Assembly (NCBI RefSeq): GCF_017642925.1 | Contig: NZ_JAEPOL010000001.1 | Span: 186,001-250,000 of the forward strand | Reading direction: 5' to 3' | DNA from: Maricaulis sp. | GTDB taxonomy: Bacteria; Pseudomonadota; Alphaproteobacteria; Caulobacterales; Maricaulaceae | Length of the DNA stretch: 64,000 nucleotides | The notes under the pieces: generated by a model | The model's input: only the letters and a program-made list of their open reading frames with translations | Database searches by the model: none | Told to the model about the DNA's origin: nothing | Shown: piece by piece, positions 34,685 to 43,876 of the stretch | Layout of the letters: every line of letters begins with the position of its first letter | Numbering within the stretch: position 1 is the stretch's first letter | Program-made: the position numbers and the translations under genes

Positions 34685-34874
34685 CGTCCTCACTCCACTT
34701 GTGGCGGCCAAGCCGCCTCCCGTGTCGCTACACGGGCGATTCCAGCGTTGAATCGTTTAACGAAACCTTTCCGGCATCGGTTCCGTTGAAAGCGTCGTTA
34801 AGACTTCGACAATTCACATCGAATTGCGGCGGAACCGGCCGGTGACGGTCAGATGGGAAAGGGCCCGGCCGGTT

Positions 34875-35177
34875 TCAAGAGGCCGCCAGGCGGCGGAACA
34901 GTTCCGGCGCGCGCCAGGCGAACCAGATCGCCGTCCAGACATTGCCCAGCACGAAAACCGGCGCGATCCAGACGATGCGCAGGATCCAGCGCCGCTCGAA
35001 ACGGCCGATCACGATCGCGGACAGGATGAAGCCGATATAGAGGTCGGCCAGGATCACGCGGCCCCAGGGGCGCGTGAGCAGCCAGTCACCCGCCGCGGAA
35101 AAATCCCCGGTTCCGACAGCGAGGGCAATCAGGGCCGCCAGAACCAGGGATAATGCGAGCAGGAAAAGGCGGGTCAT
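34875..35177 (-). CDS. Small membrane protein, three predicted helices
   Basis: The 100-residue protein starts MTRLFLLALSLVLAALIALA and has three hydrophobic segments (about 2-22, 40-60, 66-88) with the conserved-looking RVILADLYIGFILSA between them. GGAG occurs ten bases before the start; a longer reading from 35228 lacks these features. It shares its strand and close spacing with the next upstream gene. Function unknown. Confidence 0.6.
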   Translation of the reverse strand: MTRLFLLALSLVLAALIALAVGTGDFSAAGDWLLTRPWGRVILADLYIGFILSAIVIGRFERRWILRIVWIAPVFVLGNVWTAIWFAWRAPELFRRLAAS

Positions 35178-35240
35178 GTGGGGGACTCCTTCTCCCGTTC
35201 GCGAGGGACAAGGAGGATACGTCCGCAAGCGCGGTATGGA

Positions 35241-35885
35241 TCACCCGGCCTCGTCGGGGCCTGGTTCGGCCGACCAGTCGGCGATGTCGCAGCGCGCCAC
35301 CGGTTCGCGGGACTGGGCGGGAAAGCGGGCCAGCCAGCAATCCTCGAAGACCGAGCAGTAGCAGACATCGAACCGCAGATCGTGCCGGACCGAGTCGAGC
35401 GCCTGCCAGACAGCGTGGCCGCGCGGCCGGGTTTCGGCGTCGGGGCGGTCGAAGGCGATGAAGTTGACGCGCTCCTGCGGGGCGAGGAAGCGTGACTGGA
35501 CGTCGTCGAAGACCAGCGCCATCTGCCCGTCACGGAAGGCCTGGTGCATATAGCCGAGCCGTTCGTCTGCGGGGACGCTGTCCGGCGCACAGCAGCGCGC
35601 AAGGAATTCCGACGTGTCGCGGATCGGCTCGCCCTGCCAGCGCATGCCGAAATAGCGGATTTCCGCCGGCCCCAGACCGGTATTGTGGACGGTGATGGTC
35701 ATCACCCAGCTCTGACGGTCCTCACCGACATTGCCGTGGCCCACCTGGATCACCGGCATGACCGAGGCCTTCATGGTGCGGTCCATGACAATGCCCTGGA
35801 AGACCGCCACGAAGAGCGAGGCCAGCGAGATCACGACGACGCTCGCCGCGACGACGAGTTCGATGGTGCGATAGTGCATTTTCAT
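35241..35885 (-). CDS. Single-pass membrane protein of unknown function
   Basis: The 214-residue protein has an N-terminal helix (TIELVVAASVVVISLASLFV) and an outer domain reading VMPVIQVGHGNVGEDRQSWV, then TITVHNTGLGPAEIRYFGM, a pattern seen in many anchored hypothetical proteins with an Ig-like strand region. Several cysteines (ARCCAPDS, VCYCSVFEDCW) suggest disulfides. It sits between the small membrane protein and the chemotaxis receptor gene. No family name can be given. Confidence 0.6.
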   Translation of the reverse strand: MKMHYRTIELVVAASVVVISLASLFVAVFQGIVMDRTMKASVMPVIQVGHGNVGEDRQSWVMTITVHNTGLGPAEIRYFGMRWQGEPIRDTSEFLARCCAPDSVPADERLGYMHQAFRDGQMALVFDDVQSRFLAPQERVNFIAFDRPDAETRPRGHAVWQALDSVRHDLRFDVCYCSVFEDCWLARFPAQSREPVARCDIADWSAEPGPDEAG

Positions 35886-35967
35886 GGCCGTCCCCGGTGC
35901 CGTGATTGCATCCGCGGACCAGCCTAGTCAGGACAGGCGCTGCCGCCAAACATTTTGCGGCCGGCCG

Positions 35968-38112
35968 TTACGCCGCCCGGATGGTGGCGAGGAAGCTGTC
36001 GACCTGGTCGCGCAGCATTTCGGACTGGCGCGACAGGTCCTTGGCGGCGTCGAGCACCTGCACGGATGCGGTGCGGGACTCGCTGGCGGCCTCGTTCACG
36101 CCGGCGATATTGACCGTCACGTCCCGGGTGCCGGTGGCGGCTTCCTGGACATTGCTGGCGATCTCGCGTGTGGCGGCGGCCTGTTCTTCCATGGCACCGG
36201 AAATCGAACCGGCAATCCGGTTCAGGTCGGCAATCGCCTCGGCGACCGAACCGATGGCTTTGGCCGAGACGCCGGTCGCGCTCTGGATTTCCTCGATCTG
36301 CTGGGAGATTTCCGTGGTGGCGTTGGCGGTCTGGGCAGCCAGCTGTTTCACCTCCTGGGCGACGATGGCAAAGCCCTTGCCGGCTTCCCCGGCACGGGCC
36401 GCTTCGATGGTCGCATTGAGGGCCAGGAGGTTGGTCTGCTCGGCAATGTCCTGGATCAGTGACACCACTGTGCCGATGCGATTGGCGGCCTCGGTCAGCG
36501 CCTCGACCCGGCGCACGGTGACGCTGGCCTCTTCCTCTGCCGTGGTGGCGCGCTGCGAGCTCTCGACCGCCTGGCGGCCGATCTCGCCGATGGAGGCCGA
36601 CATTTCCTCGGCGGCCGTGGCCACAGTTTCCACATTGGCGGTCGCCTGTTCGGCCGATGCGGCGACGGAGACGGCCTGATTGCTGGTCTGTTCGGAGGAA
36701 GCGGACAGGCTCTCGGCCGACTGGGACAGCTGGGTGGCGGCGCTGGCCAGCGCGGAAACGACGGCACCGACCGAGTTCTCGAACTCTTCGGCCAGGCGCA
36801 GGCGCTCCGCCTTCATGCGGGCTGCTGCGGCGGCCTCGGCGTCGGCGCTTTCACGCTCCAGCCGGGCTTTCTCGACCAGGCTCTGCTTGAATTGTTCGAT
36901 GGTTTCCGCGAGCGCGCCGATCTCGTCCTGGCGGTTGCGGTGGGGCACATCGGTCTCGAGATTGCCGGCGGCGACCGTACGGGTGACCTGGGTCAGGGTC
37001 TGGATCGGCTTGGCTGCCTTCATGGCGATCCAGACGCCGATGGCGCCGATCAGCATGGTGAGAACCAGGGCTGCGGCGAACAATGTCAGTGTCATGGCGC
37101 GCGAAGCCGCCAGTGCTTCGCTGCGGGTTGTCGTGACCACGACGCCCCAGTGAACGCCGTGGAAGTCGGTTTCCGCGACGGCTGCAAAGACCCGGTTGCC
37201 CAGATGGTCGTCCGTCGAGACGACGTGATGCGCTGCATCGCCGAGTGCGGCTTCGATCGCTTCGCCGGCGTGCTGGGTCAGGATGGTGGAAGCTGACGCA
37301 AACCGCGTGTCGGTCCGCATCAGACCGTCATCGCCGATGATATAGGCCTCGCCGGTCTCGCCGAGGCCGGTCAGCGAACCGGCGACTTCGTTCAGGCGGC
37401 TGATCGGCATCTGAAAGGCCAGGACGCCGGCCCGCCGTCCATTGCTGTCAAACACGGGCGTGGCGATGAAGCTGGCGGGGGCGTCGGCGGACGGCGCGTA
37501 GGGCGCGAAGTCGACAAAGGACATCTCGCCTTCGGACAGGGTGTTGGCGGCACTGAAGACCGTGCCCAGATCCGTGGCGCGGTGGGGGCCGGTTTCCAGG
37601 TTGGTGGCGAAGTCGGCTTCCTTGAACACCGTGTAGACAAGGTCGCCGTCGGTGTTGAACAGGAAGATGTCATAATAGCCGCGCGAGCGCAGGAAGGTGC
37701 GGAACCAGGGGTGGAAGTCGGCGTGCGCCGCGCTGTAGGCGGACCCGTCGCGAGCGGCGTCGAGGTTCTCGCGCTCGCCGGCCGGGTGCGGATTGTCGGT
37801 GATGTAGGCGCGCTGCAGGCTGCTGCCCGCCGTCGAACCCAGAGCCTGCCAGCCCGCATCGAAGGCGTTGAGCGCGGCAAGCGTGTTCGGATTGGTGGCG
37901 ACCGTCTCGATATCCTGGTCGATCGAAGCGAGATACTCGCCGATCTGGTCGGCGCGCGCCTCGGCGATCGCGGTCAGTCGCGTTTCTGCTGCCTGCCTGG
38001 CGGCGTCCTGGCTCTGCCATACGGCCGTCGCGCCCAGCACGATCCCGAGGGCCACGCATCCAAAGAACCCGATAAGTCCGAACTTCACGGCGATGCTGAG
38101 TCTGGAAAACAT
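35968..38112 (-). CDS. Methyl-accepting chemotaxis protein with dCache-type sensor
   Basis: The 714-residue receptor has a first membrane helix ([20 protein letters not shown]) and a large periplasmic sensor (about 35-335; [35 protein letters not shown] and [18 protein letters not shown] are dCache-like). A second helix (about 340-362), HAMP and a long signalling coiled coil follow, with the hairpin [18 protein letters not shown]. There is no C-terminal methyltransferase-tethering pentapeptide. No che or flagellar genes lie nearby. The start at 38112 ([11 protein letters not shown]) places the signal helix at the N terminus. Confidence 0.93.
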   Translation of the reverse strand: MFSRLSIAVKFGLIGFFGCVALGIVLGATAVWQSQDAARQAAETRLTAIAEARADQIGEYLASIDQDIETVATNPNTLAALNAFDAGWQALGSTAGSSLQRAYITDNPHPAGERENLDAARDGSAYSAAHADFHPWFRTFLRSRGYYDIFLFNTDGDLVYTVFKEADFATNLETGPHRATDLGTVFSAANTLSEGEMSFVDFAPYAPSADAPASFIATPVFDSNGRRAGVLAFQMPISRLNEVAGSLTGLGETGEAYIIGDDGLMRTDTRFASASTILTQHAGEAIEAALGDAAHHVVSTDDHLGNRVFAAVAETDFHGVHWGVVVTTTRSEALAASRAMTLTLFAAALVLTMLIGAIGVWIAMKAAKPIQTLTQVTRTVAAGNLETDVPHRNRQDEIGALAETIEQFKQSLVEKARLERESADAEAAAAARMKAERLRLAEEFENSVGAVVSALASAATQLSQSAESLSASSEQTSNQAVSVAASAEQATANVETVATAAEEMSASIGEIGRQAVESSQRATTAEEEASVTVRRVEALTEAANRIGTVVSLIQDIAEQTNLLALNATIEAARAGEAGKGFAIVAQEVKQLAAQTANATTEISQQIEEIQSATGVSAKAIGSVAEAIADLNRIAGSISGAMEEQAAATREIASNVQEAATGTRDVTVNIAGVNEAASESRTASVQVLDAAKDLSRQSEMLRDQVDSFLATIRAA

Positions 38113-38237
38113 GGTGCGCTCCGCTTCCTGGAAGACACCCGAATAGATCGCCAAACGTTAAGTCGAATTTACCATATGGGCGGCTGAATGAATTTTATAT
38201 TCAAGGGGTAAGAGATGTCAGTGACGATACTCTACCC

Positions 38238-39515
38238 TCAGTTACGCCCCTCAATCAAAGCGTGCTCGATCCGGTCTGCGGCTATCGCTGCTCCATTCTC
38301 CGCAGCGAGCCCCTTCCCGATCTGCGTGCACCGTGCCCGCCAGACCTCGCTGGCTTCGATCTGTTTCAGGGCGCGGGCAAAACGGTTTGCCGTGAAGCGC
38401 GCCGGCCGCAGCGGGGCGGGGCCGAGCCCCTGTTCGCGCAGGCGCTCGCCCCACCAGGGCTGATCGACCATGAAGGGGACGATCAGGCTGGGCCGCCCGG
38501 CGCTCAGCGCGGCCGCCGTCGTGCCAGCGCCGCCATGATGGACGATCGTCCGGCAGCGCGGGAAGAGTTTGTCATGCGGCGCATGGTCGATGACGTGGAT
38601 GCTGTCGTTTGCGGCAGCCGGCAGGTTTGCCCAGCCGCGCGCGATGACGCCGCGCAGGCCGGCGCGGCGGAGGCCGTCGATGGCGGCTTCTGCCAGTTCC
38701 GTCGCGCGGCCGGAGACCATGGATCCGAAACCGACATAGACCGGTGGCGGACCTGAATTGAGAAAGCCCTCCAGCGCCGGGTCCAGCGGCGCGGGGTCAT
38801 CCAGCATCCAATAGCCTGTGAGGTGTGTGTGGGCGTCCCAGTCGTCAGGCCGGGGCACGATGAGCGGCGAGTTGGCGATCAGGCGCAGACACGGCCGGCC
38901 GGCGAAGATGTCGTGCTGGATCGCGCTGCCAACGGGGTCAAGTCCCAGCTCGACGCGTGCGGCATTCACCCGCTTGCGGAAGGGCGCCATGGCAAAGTCC
39001 AGCGGCCGCCAGGACAGCCGGTTCCAGAAGCGACCGTGATCCTTCGCGAAGGTGCCGGGCATCGGGAAGGCATGCGTCGGTGCGATGGCCGGCAGGGGCG
39101 CCGTCATCACGAAGCCGGCGCCGGCGGCTTCGGCGCCTGTTGCCGAAAACAGGCATTTGGGGTGCGCGACGACGATATCGGCGCCGCGCGCGCCTTCAAT
39201 GCCTTCCGTCAGGGTCGCCTCGATCATCGGGTCGACCATGCGGCGGCGATAGCGGAAGGCGTTCAGTGGATTGCGCGTCAGGCCAAGCGCGTCGGCCTCG
39301 CGCAGATAGGCGCCCATATCCAGATCGAAGGCGCGGGCGGCCAGGCCGAAACCTTCGACCCAGGCCGTAAAGTCGCGGGGCACGGAGAGGGTGACGTCAT
39401 GTCCTCGCCCCTGCAGTTCCAGCCCGAGCGCGATATAGGGCTGCACGTCACCGCGCGTTCCGAATGCGTGAATGGCAATCCGCAACTGACCGTCTCCGTT
39501 CTTCCTGTCACACAA
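38238..39515 (-). CDS. Glycosyltransferase family 1, sterol-glucosyltransferase-like (UGT80/MGT type)
   Basis: The 425-residue GT-B protein has the N-terminal GTRGDVQPYIALGLELQGRG and the C-terminal nucleotide-sugar site VYVGFGSM and HHGGAGTTAAALSAGRPSLI followed by VPFMVDQPWWGERL. This is the pattern of eukaryotic sterol 3-beta-glucosyltransferases and bacterial lipid or macrolide glycosyltransferases. Bacteria lack sterols, so a lipid, hopanoid or carotenoid acceptor is possible but unproven. It starts 31 bp after the symporter gene on the same strand. Confidence 0.87.
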   Translation of the reverse strand: MCDRKNGDGQLRIAIHAFGTRGDVQPYIALGLELQGRGHDVTLSVPRDFTAWVEGFGLAARAFDLDMGAYLREADALGLTRNPLNAFRYRRRMVDPMIEATLTEGIEGARGADIVVAHPKCLFSATGAEAAGAGFVMTAPLPAIAPTHAFPMPGTFAKDHGRFWNRLSWRPLDFAMAPFRKRVNAARVELGLDPVGSAIQHDIFAGRPCLRLIANSPLIVPRPDDWDAHTHLTGYWMLDDPAPLDPALEGFLNSGPPPVYVGFGSMVSGRATELAEAAIDGLRRAGLRGVIARGWANLPAAANDSIHVIDHAPHDKLFPRCRTIVHHGGAGTTAAALSAGRPSLIVPFMVDQPWWGERLREQGLGPAPLRPARFTANRFARALKQIEASEVWRARCTQIGKGLAAENGAAIAADRIEHALIEGRN

Positions 39516-39546
39516 GGTGGCCGGAAAGACGCAGACGGTTCAGTCG

Positions 39547-40821
39547 TCAGATGACGGCCGGGTCGCGGAAGCGTTCCTCGTCCAGCTCGCCTTCCCATTT
39601 GGCCACGGCCGTGGCGACGGCGGCGTCGCCGGTCACGTTCACCGCGGTGCGCGCCATGTCCATGATCCGGTCCACCGGCAGGATGAAGCCGACAATGATC
39701 GCCGTGTGCTCGGGGGTGACGCCGAAGGTTTCCAGCACGATGGCGAGCAGGAAGAGCGAGGCTGACGGGATGCCCGCGGCGCCGATCGACACGATGGCCG
39801 CCGTGAAGGCGATCATGACGTAGTTCATGAAGGTCAGGTCGTAACCGAAGGCCTGGGCCGTGAAGAGCGCCAGAATGCCCAGATAGAGCGCGGTGCCGTC
39901 CATGTTGATCGTCGCGCCCAGCGGCAGGACGGAGCCGGCGACCGACTTCTTGACGCCCAGATTGTCCGAGGCGGCGGCGATGGTGACCGGCAGGGTCGCC
40001 GAGGACGAGGCGGTGGAATAGGCCACCGCGATCGGGTCGGTCATGCCGCGGAAGAAGCGCACCAGCGGCAGGTTCAGGACGACGCGGATCAGCAGGCCAT
40101 AGGTGATGATGGCGTGGGCGATCAGGCCCAGATAGACCGCGACGATCAGGGTCAGGATGGCTTGCAGCGCCTCGATGCCCTGGCTGGCGGCGGTATAGGT
40201 GACGAGAGCGAAGACACCGAAGGGCGCGACTTCCATGACGTAGTGGGTGATTTTCAGCACCACGTCGGAGGCCGCGTTGAACAGGTCCGCGACCGGCTTG
40301 CCGGCCTTGCCGACAGCGATGATGCCGACGCCGAGCAGCAGCGAGAAGAAGATGATGGCCAGAACGTCGCCATCGGCCAGCGCCGCGACCGGATTGGTCG
40401 GCACGATCTCGAGCAGGCGGTCGGTGATGGAGGGGGCTTCCGTCGAGACGGGTGCAGGTTCGACGCCCTCGAAGTCGACGCCGATGCCGGGGCGAAAAAT
40501 GGTGCCGAAGGTCAGGCCGATCACATTCGCGAAGATCGTGGTGACGAAATAGGCGGCGATCGTCTTGAGGCCGAGCGAGCCCAGCTTGGACGGCTTGCCC
40601 ATGGCGATCACACCGGCCACGAGGGTGGTGAAGATCAGCGGCACGATCAGCATGCGGATCAGATTGATGAAGAGATCGCCGACCGGGCGCAGCCAGGTCT
40701 CGATCCAGGCGGTGGCCGCCTCCTGGCCCATCGTGCCGGACATGACGAGGCCGGTGGCCACGCCCAGAACCAGCGCCGCGAGCACGCGTTGCCACAGTTT
40801 GATCTTGAACCACCAGCGCAT
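39547..40821 (-). CDS. Dicarboxylate/amino acid:cation symporter (DAACS family)
   Basis: The 424-residue inner-membrane protein carries the serine-rich re-entrant loop STASSSATLPVTI, the NMDGT motif in GATINMDGTALYL, and DRIMDMARTAVNVTGD, all typical of GltP/DctA-type symporters. It imports glutamate, aspartate or C4-dicarboxylates with Na+ or H+. The substrate within the family is not clear. It is followed by the glycosyltransferase gene, a possible two-gene unit. Confidence 0.93.
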   Translation of the reverse strand: MRWWFKIKLWQRVLAALVLGVATGLVMSGTMGQEAATAWIETWLRPVGDLFINLIRMLIVPLIFTTLVAGVIAMGKPSKLGSLGLKTIAAYFVTTIFANVIGLTFGTIFRPGIGVDFEGVEPAPVSTEAPSITDRLLEIVPTNPVAALADGDVLAIIFFSLLLGVGIIAVGKAGKPVADLFNAASDVVLKITHYVMEVAPFGVFALVTYTAASQGIEALQAILTLIVAVYLGLIAHAIITYGLLIRVVLNLPLVRFFRGMTDPIAVAYSTASSSATLPVTIAAASDNLGVKKSVAGSVLPLGATINMDGTALYLGILALFTAQAFGYDLTFMNYVMIAFTAAIVSIGAAGIPSASLFLLAIVLETFGVTPEHTAIIVGFILPVDRIMDMARTAVNVTGDAAVATAVAKWEGELDEERFRDPAVI

Positions 40822-40930
40822 GGTCTATCTCCCCCTGGACGCGGTCTCCACGCCGCGCAAACAGACCCCGCACACTAGTGGGTGAGCGAAAAGCGTCAAT
40901 CTTGCTGCCGCAATGCGACTGCAGTGCGCT

Positions 40931-41233
40931 CTAGCGGGAGCGGGGGGCGTAGGTGGCTTTGAGAAGCGCGGCCGGCAGCGTGATTGCCGAACCGGCCAGA
41001 CCGGCCAGCAGGCACAGCGCGCTCGGCAGGCCGGCGGCGGTCAGCGCACCGGCCGCGACCAGGCCCAGAGAGGCCAGCGCCGGCAGGGCAATCCGCCACC
41101 AGGATACGTCGGCATAATGCGACGCGCGGGACATGGTCTCCCTGGAGAACCACATCCGGCCATCGTGTTCACCGGCGTCGGTGCGATGGGCCCGCTTGGG
41201 TAGCGGATCGAGCGTATGGTCGATCATTGACAT
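40931..41233 (-). CDS. Small membrane protein of unknown function
   Basis: The 100-residue product (from ATG 41233; ATG 41227 is also possible) has a hydrophilic N-terminal half (DAGEHDGRMWFSRETM) and two membrane helices in the C-terminal half (IALPALASLGLVAAGALTAA, ALCLLAGLAGSAITLPAALL). A sigma70-like promoter ends so close to the start that the transcript may be leaderless. Not recognised. Confidence 0.55.
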   Translation of the reverse strand: MSMIDHTLDPLPKRAHRTDAGEHDGRMWFSRETMSRASHYADVSWWRIALPALASLGLVAAGALTAAGLPSALCLLAGLAGSAITLPAALLKATYAPRSR

Positions 41234-41239
41234 ACGCTC

Positions 41240-41267
41240 ATTATACGGAATTTCTACGGGCGCGCAA
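41240..41267 (-). promoter_or_regulatory. Candidate sigma70-type promoter, possibly leaderless transcript
   Basis: On the minus strand, TTGCGC and TATAAT are separated by 16 bases. A start about seven bases after TATAAT would fall at or next to the ATG at 41233, so no leader would remain. No good ribosome-binding site precedes the ATG. Confidence 0.45.
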
Positions 41268-41358
41268 TCTGATCCTTGCGCGCCCGTATTTTTACCGGAA
41301 AACAACCCGGTGCGCCGGGGTCTTCAGACGCATCGGAATTTCACGATATCGTCAAAAA

Positions 41359-41880
41359 TCAGCTTTCGGCGGCGATGACGTGCGCCACGGCATTCACCGT
41401 CGCGGCGATCCGCACGGCGGTCTGGATCTGGGCCGCGGTCAGGCCGTGCTTGCGCAGCTCGGCTTCGTGGCTGTCGATGCACAGGCCGCAGCCATTGATC
41501 GCCGACACGGCCAGCGACCACAGCTCGAAATCGCCCTTGTCGACGCCGGGATTGGCGATGACATTCATGCGCAGCTTGGCCGGAAGCGAACCGTATTCCT
41601 TGTTCTTGGACAGGTGCAGGAAGCGGTAATAGACATTGTTCATGCCCATGATCGCCGACGCTGCCTTGGCGGCGGTCACGGCTTCCGGGCTCAGCACCTC
41701 TTCCGCCGCGGCCGACAGGGCAGCCAGCGTCTTCGGTTCGCCGACAGCATGGGCAGAGGCGAGGAAAGTGCCCCACTTCTTCTGGTCGTCCAGATCGGTT
41801 TCACGCGCCAGCGAGGACAGGTTCAGCTTCAGGTCCTTGGCGTAGTCGGGCAGGTCGTTTTTCAGCGCATCGAGGCTCAT
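41359..41880 (-). CDS. ahpD: Alkyl hydroperoxide reductase AhpD
   Basis: The 173-residue carboxymuconolactone-decarboxylase-fold protein has the active CxxC in [15 protein letters not shown], with the expected His and Glu residues around it. AhpD reduces AhpC using lipoamide-linked electrons in the mycobacterial-type system. It lies 174 bp downstream of ahpC on the same strand, under the divergent oxyR. Confidence 0.93.
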   Translation of the reverse strand: MSLDALKNDLPDYAKDLKLNLSSLARETDLDDQKKWGTFLASAHAVGEPKTLAALSAAAEEVLSPEAVTAAKAASAIMGMNNVYYRFLHLSKNKEYGSLPAKLRMNVIANPGVDKGDFELWSLAVSAINGCGLCIDSHEAELRKHGLTAAQIQTAVRIAATVNAVAHVIAAES

Positions 41881-42054
41881 CGGGCTCTCCTCCAGGGGAA
41901 ACCACGCGCGGCCGGACGGGCCGCAATCGCTTGGAATTTACGGGGTCGGGATAAGGGTGCCCCGATGCCGGCAGGTCACACGAAGGGGCCGGCACCGGGG
42001 CAAACCGACGGCACGCGCAATGGCGCCGCCGTCAGCCGGGGGTCTGTTGACCGC

Positions 42055-42606
42055 TTATGCGGCCAGCGTGTCGCCGCCGACGGCGCGGTTGCAGGGGCAC
42101 AGCTCGTCCGTCTGCAGGGCGTCGAGGACGCGCAGCGTGTCTTCCGGGTTGCGGCCGACATTCAGGTTGGTCGCGTAGACGTGCTGGATGACGCCGTCCG
42201 GGTCGACGATGTAGGTGTAGCGGTAGGCCACGCCTTCCGGGGAGCGGATGCCCAGGCTGTCGACCAGCGAACCGGTCGTGTCGGCGAACTGCCAGTGACC
42301 GAGCTTGTCGAGATCCGGGTGCTCGCGGCGCCAGGCCAGCTTGCAGAATTCATTGTCGGTCGAACCGGTGAGCACGACGGCGTCGCGGTCGGAGAATTCT
42401 TCGGCCAGATTGTTGAAGGCCACGATCTCGGTCGGGCACACGAAGGTGAAGTCCTTCGGGTAGAAAACCAGGACCTTCCACTTGCCTTCGAAGCTGTCCT
42501 GCGTGACGGCCTCGAACGCGGATTCGCCGTTTTCCTCGTGATTGTTGAAGCCCGGCTTCACACCGGTGACTTCGAAATCGGGAAGCTTGTCGCCAATACC
42601 CAGCAT
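42055..42606 (-). CDS. ahpC: Peroxiredoxin AhpC (AhpD-dependent type)
   Basis: The 183-residue peroxiredoxin has its peroxidatic Cys57 in FYPKDFTFVCPTEIVAF and a C-terminal ELCPCNRAVGG with two cysteines, as in mycobacterial AhpC that is reduced by AhpD rather than AhpF. It reduces peroxides and peroxynitrite. The start at 42606 (MLGIGDKLPDF) is the family start; the frame is open further upstream into the oxyR regulatory region. It is divergent from oxyR. Confidence 0.95.
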   Translation of the reverse strand: MLGIGDKLPDFEVTGVKPGFNNHEENGESAFEAVTQDSFEGKWKVLVFYPKDFTFVCPTEIVAFNNLAEEFSDRDAVVLTGSTDNEFCKLAWRREHPDLDKLGHWQFADTTGSLVDSLGIRSPEGVAYRYTYIVDPDGVIQHVYATNLNVGRNPEDTLRVLDALQTDELCPCNRAVGGDTLAA

Positions 42607-42726
42607 AGGTCTCTCCATTGAGTGCGGCCGGCTTGTGCCGGCGTTTGTGATGAGGGCCTTGTGACGCAGTGCAACAAACAAATCCAATGGATTGTTTCTG
42701 GGCGAGCCATAACTATTATCAATACC
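42607..42726. promoter_or_regulatory. oxyR-ahpC divergent regulatory region
   Basis: The 120-bp intergenic region has two candidate operators. One is the inverted repeat AAACAAATCC-AAT-GGATTGTTT (42676-42697). The other is the partly symmetric AT-rich ATAACTATTATCAAT (42709-42723) next to the oxyR start, which fits the LysR T-N11-A pattern. OxyR binding is inferred, not shown. Confidence 0.55.
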
Positions 42727-43671
42727 ATGTCCCAGCTCCCCACACTCCGCCAGTTGCAATTCCTGATCGCCCTTGCAGAGCACGGAAGTTTCTCCCGTGC
42801 GGCCGAGGCAGTGTTCGTCACCCAGCCGACCTTGTCAGCTGCAATCAAGGAGCTGGAGATGATCCTGGGGACCGTGCTGGTCGAGCGCGGGGCGCGCGGC
42901 GCCGCGCTCACGCCGGCCGGCGAGGTGGTGCTGGAGCGGGCCCGGCGGGTGATGGCCGAGGCCGAGGATCTGGTGATCGCGGCCCAGGCGGCCGGCGAGC
43001 CGCTGACCGGGCCGTTCAAGCTGGGCGTGATCCCCACCATTGCGCCCTTCCTGCTGCCGCGCGTCCTGCCTGCGTTGCGCGCGTTGCACCCCAAGCTGGA
43101 AGTCTTCCTGCGCGAGGACCTGACCGACCGGCTGTTCGACGCGCTGCGCGAACGGCGCCTGGATGCCGCGCTCGTCGCCCTGCCCTATGAAGCAACGATG
43201 ATCGAGACGAAGGCGATCTGGTCGGACGAATTCCTGTTCGCCTGCCCGCCTGATCACCGTCTTGCGGGGGCGGGCAAGCTGTCCCCGTCAGACCTGGCCG
43301 ACGAACCTCTCCTGCTGCTGGAAGACGGGCACTGCTTGCGCGATCACGCGCTGTCGGTGTGCTCGACGGGCTCGGCACGGTCGGACTTCGCTGCGACCAG
43401 CCTGCATACGCTGGTGCAGATGGTGAAGTCGGGCCTGGGCGCCACGCTGCTGCCGCGCATGGCGGTGGATGCGGGCCTGGTCGACCAGATGGGCCTCGCC
43501 GTCCTGCCCTTCGATCCGCCCGTCGCGGGCCGCGAGATCGGCGTCGCCTGGCGCAAGGGCTCGGCCCGCGCCGAGGAGGCAATCCAGCTCGGCGAAGCCA
43601 TCCGGGCAAGCCTCGCTCCCGGCGAAAAGATGCAGGACGGACTGGCGACAGCTTCGGGCACTGCTGGCTAG
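42727..43671 (+). CDS. oxyR: Hydrogen-peroxide-sensing LysR regulator OxyR
   Basis: The 314-residue regulator has an N-terminal winged helix (LRQLQFLIALAEHGSFSRAA, TQPTLSAAIKELE) and a LysR sensor domain. The redox pair is visible as Cys203 and Cys212 in LLEDGHCLRDHALSVC, matching the spacing of Cys199 and Cys208 of E. coli OxyR. Oxidation should form a disulfide and activate ahpC-ahpD. The start at 42727 is the family start. Directly after the stop comes a tandem repeat (family E). Confidence 0.94.
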   Translation: MSQLPTLRQLQFLIALAEHGSFSRAAEAVFVTQPTLSAAIKELEMILGTVLVERGARGAALTPAGEVVLERARRVMAEAEDLVIAAQAAGEPLTGPFKLGVIPTIAPFLLPRVLPALRALHPKLEVFLREDLTDRLFDALRERRLDAALVALPYEATMIETKAIWSDEFLFACPPDHRLAGAGKLSPSDLADEPLLLLEDGHCLRDHALSVCSTGSARSDFAATSLHTLVQMVKSGLGATLLPRMAVDAGLVDQMGLAVLPFDPPVAGREIGVAWRKGSARAEEAIQLGEAIRASLAPGEKMQDGLATASGTAG

Positions 43672-43786
43672 AGCATTTTCAGCGAAAGTGGGAACCGGTT
43701 TCGCGGTTCGAAGATGCGGCCACTCAGGACTCAGCATTTTCAGCGAAAGTGGGAACCGGTTTCGCGGTTCGAAAATGCGGCCAACG
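43672..43786. repeat. Direct repeat, family E (two units of about 51 bp, period 61 bp)
   Basis: Two near-identical units start at 43672 and 43733. Each reads AGCATTTTCAGCGAAAGTGG then GAACCGGTTTCGCGGTTCG and ends ATGCGGCCA. Related AGCATTTTC...AAGTGG...ACCGGTTT motifs are scattered in many alphaproteobacterial genomes. The first unit begins right after the oxyR stop codon. Confidence 0.85.
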
Positions 43787-43876
43787 AACAGGCCCGGACC
43801 TGCGTCAGCCGGCCACATGGTCTTCCCCGCGGCATCGTGTTTCTCTTCGGACAGAAACAAGTGAAGGTGCCGGCCC

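Noticed and set aside
39278-40873. 531-codon minus-strand frame across the symporter and glycosyltransferase genes
   Set aside because: Wrong-frame shadow of the symporter gene; Arg/His-rich and without domain features.
43672-43786. Repeats after oxyR as a CRISPR array
   Set aside because: Only two units, spacers of about 10 bp and no cas genes.
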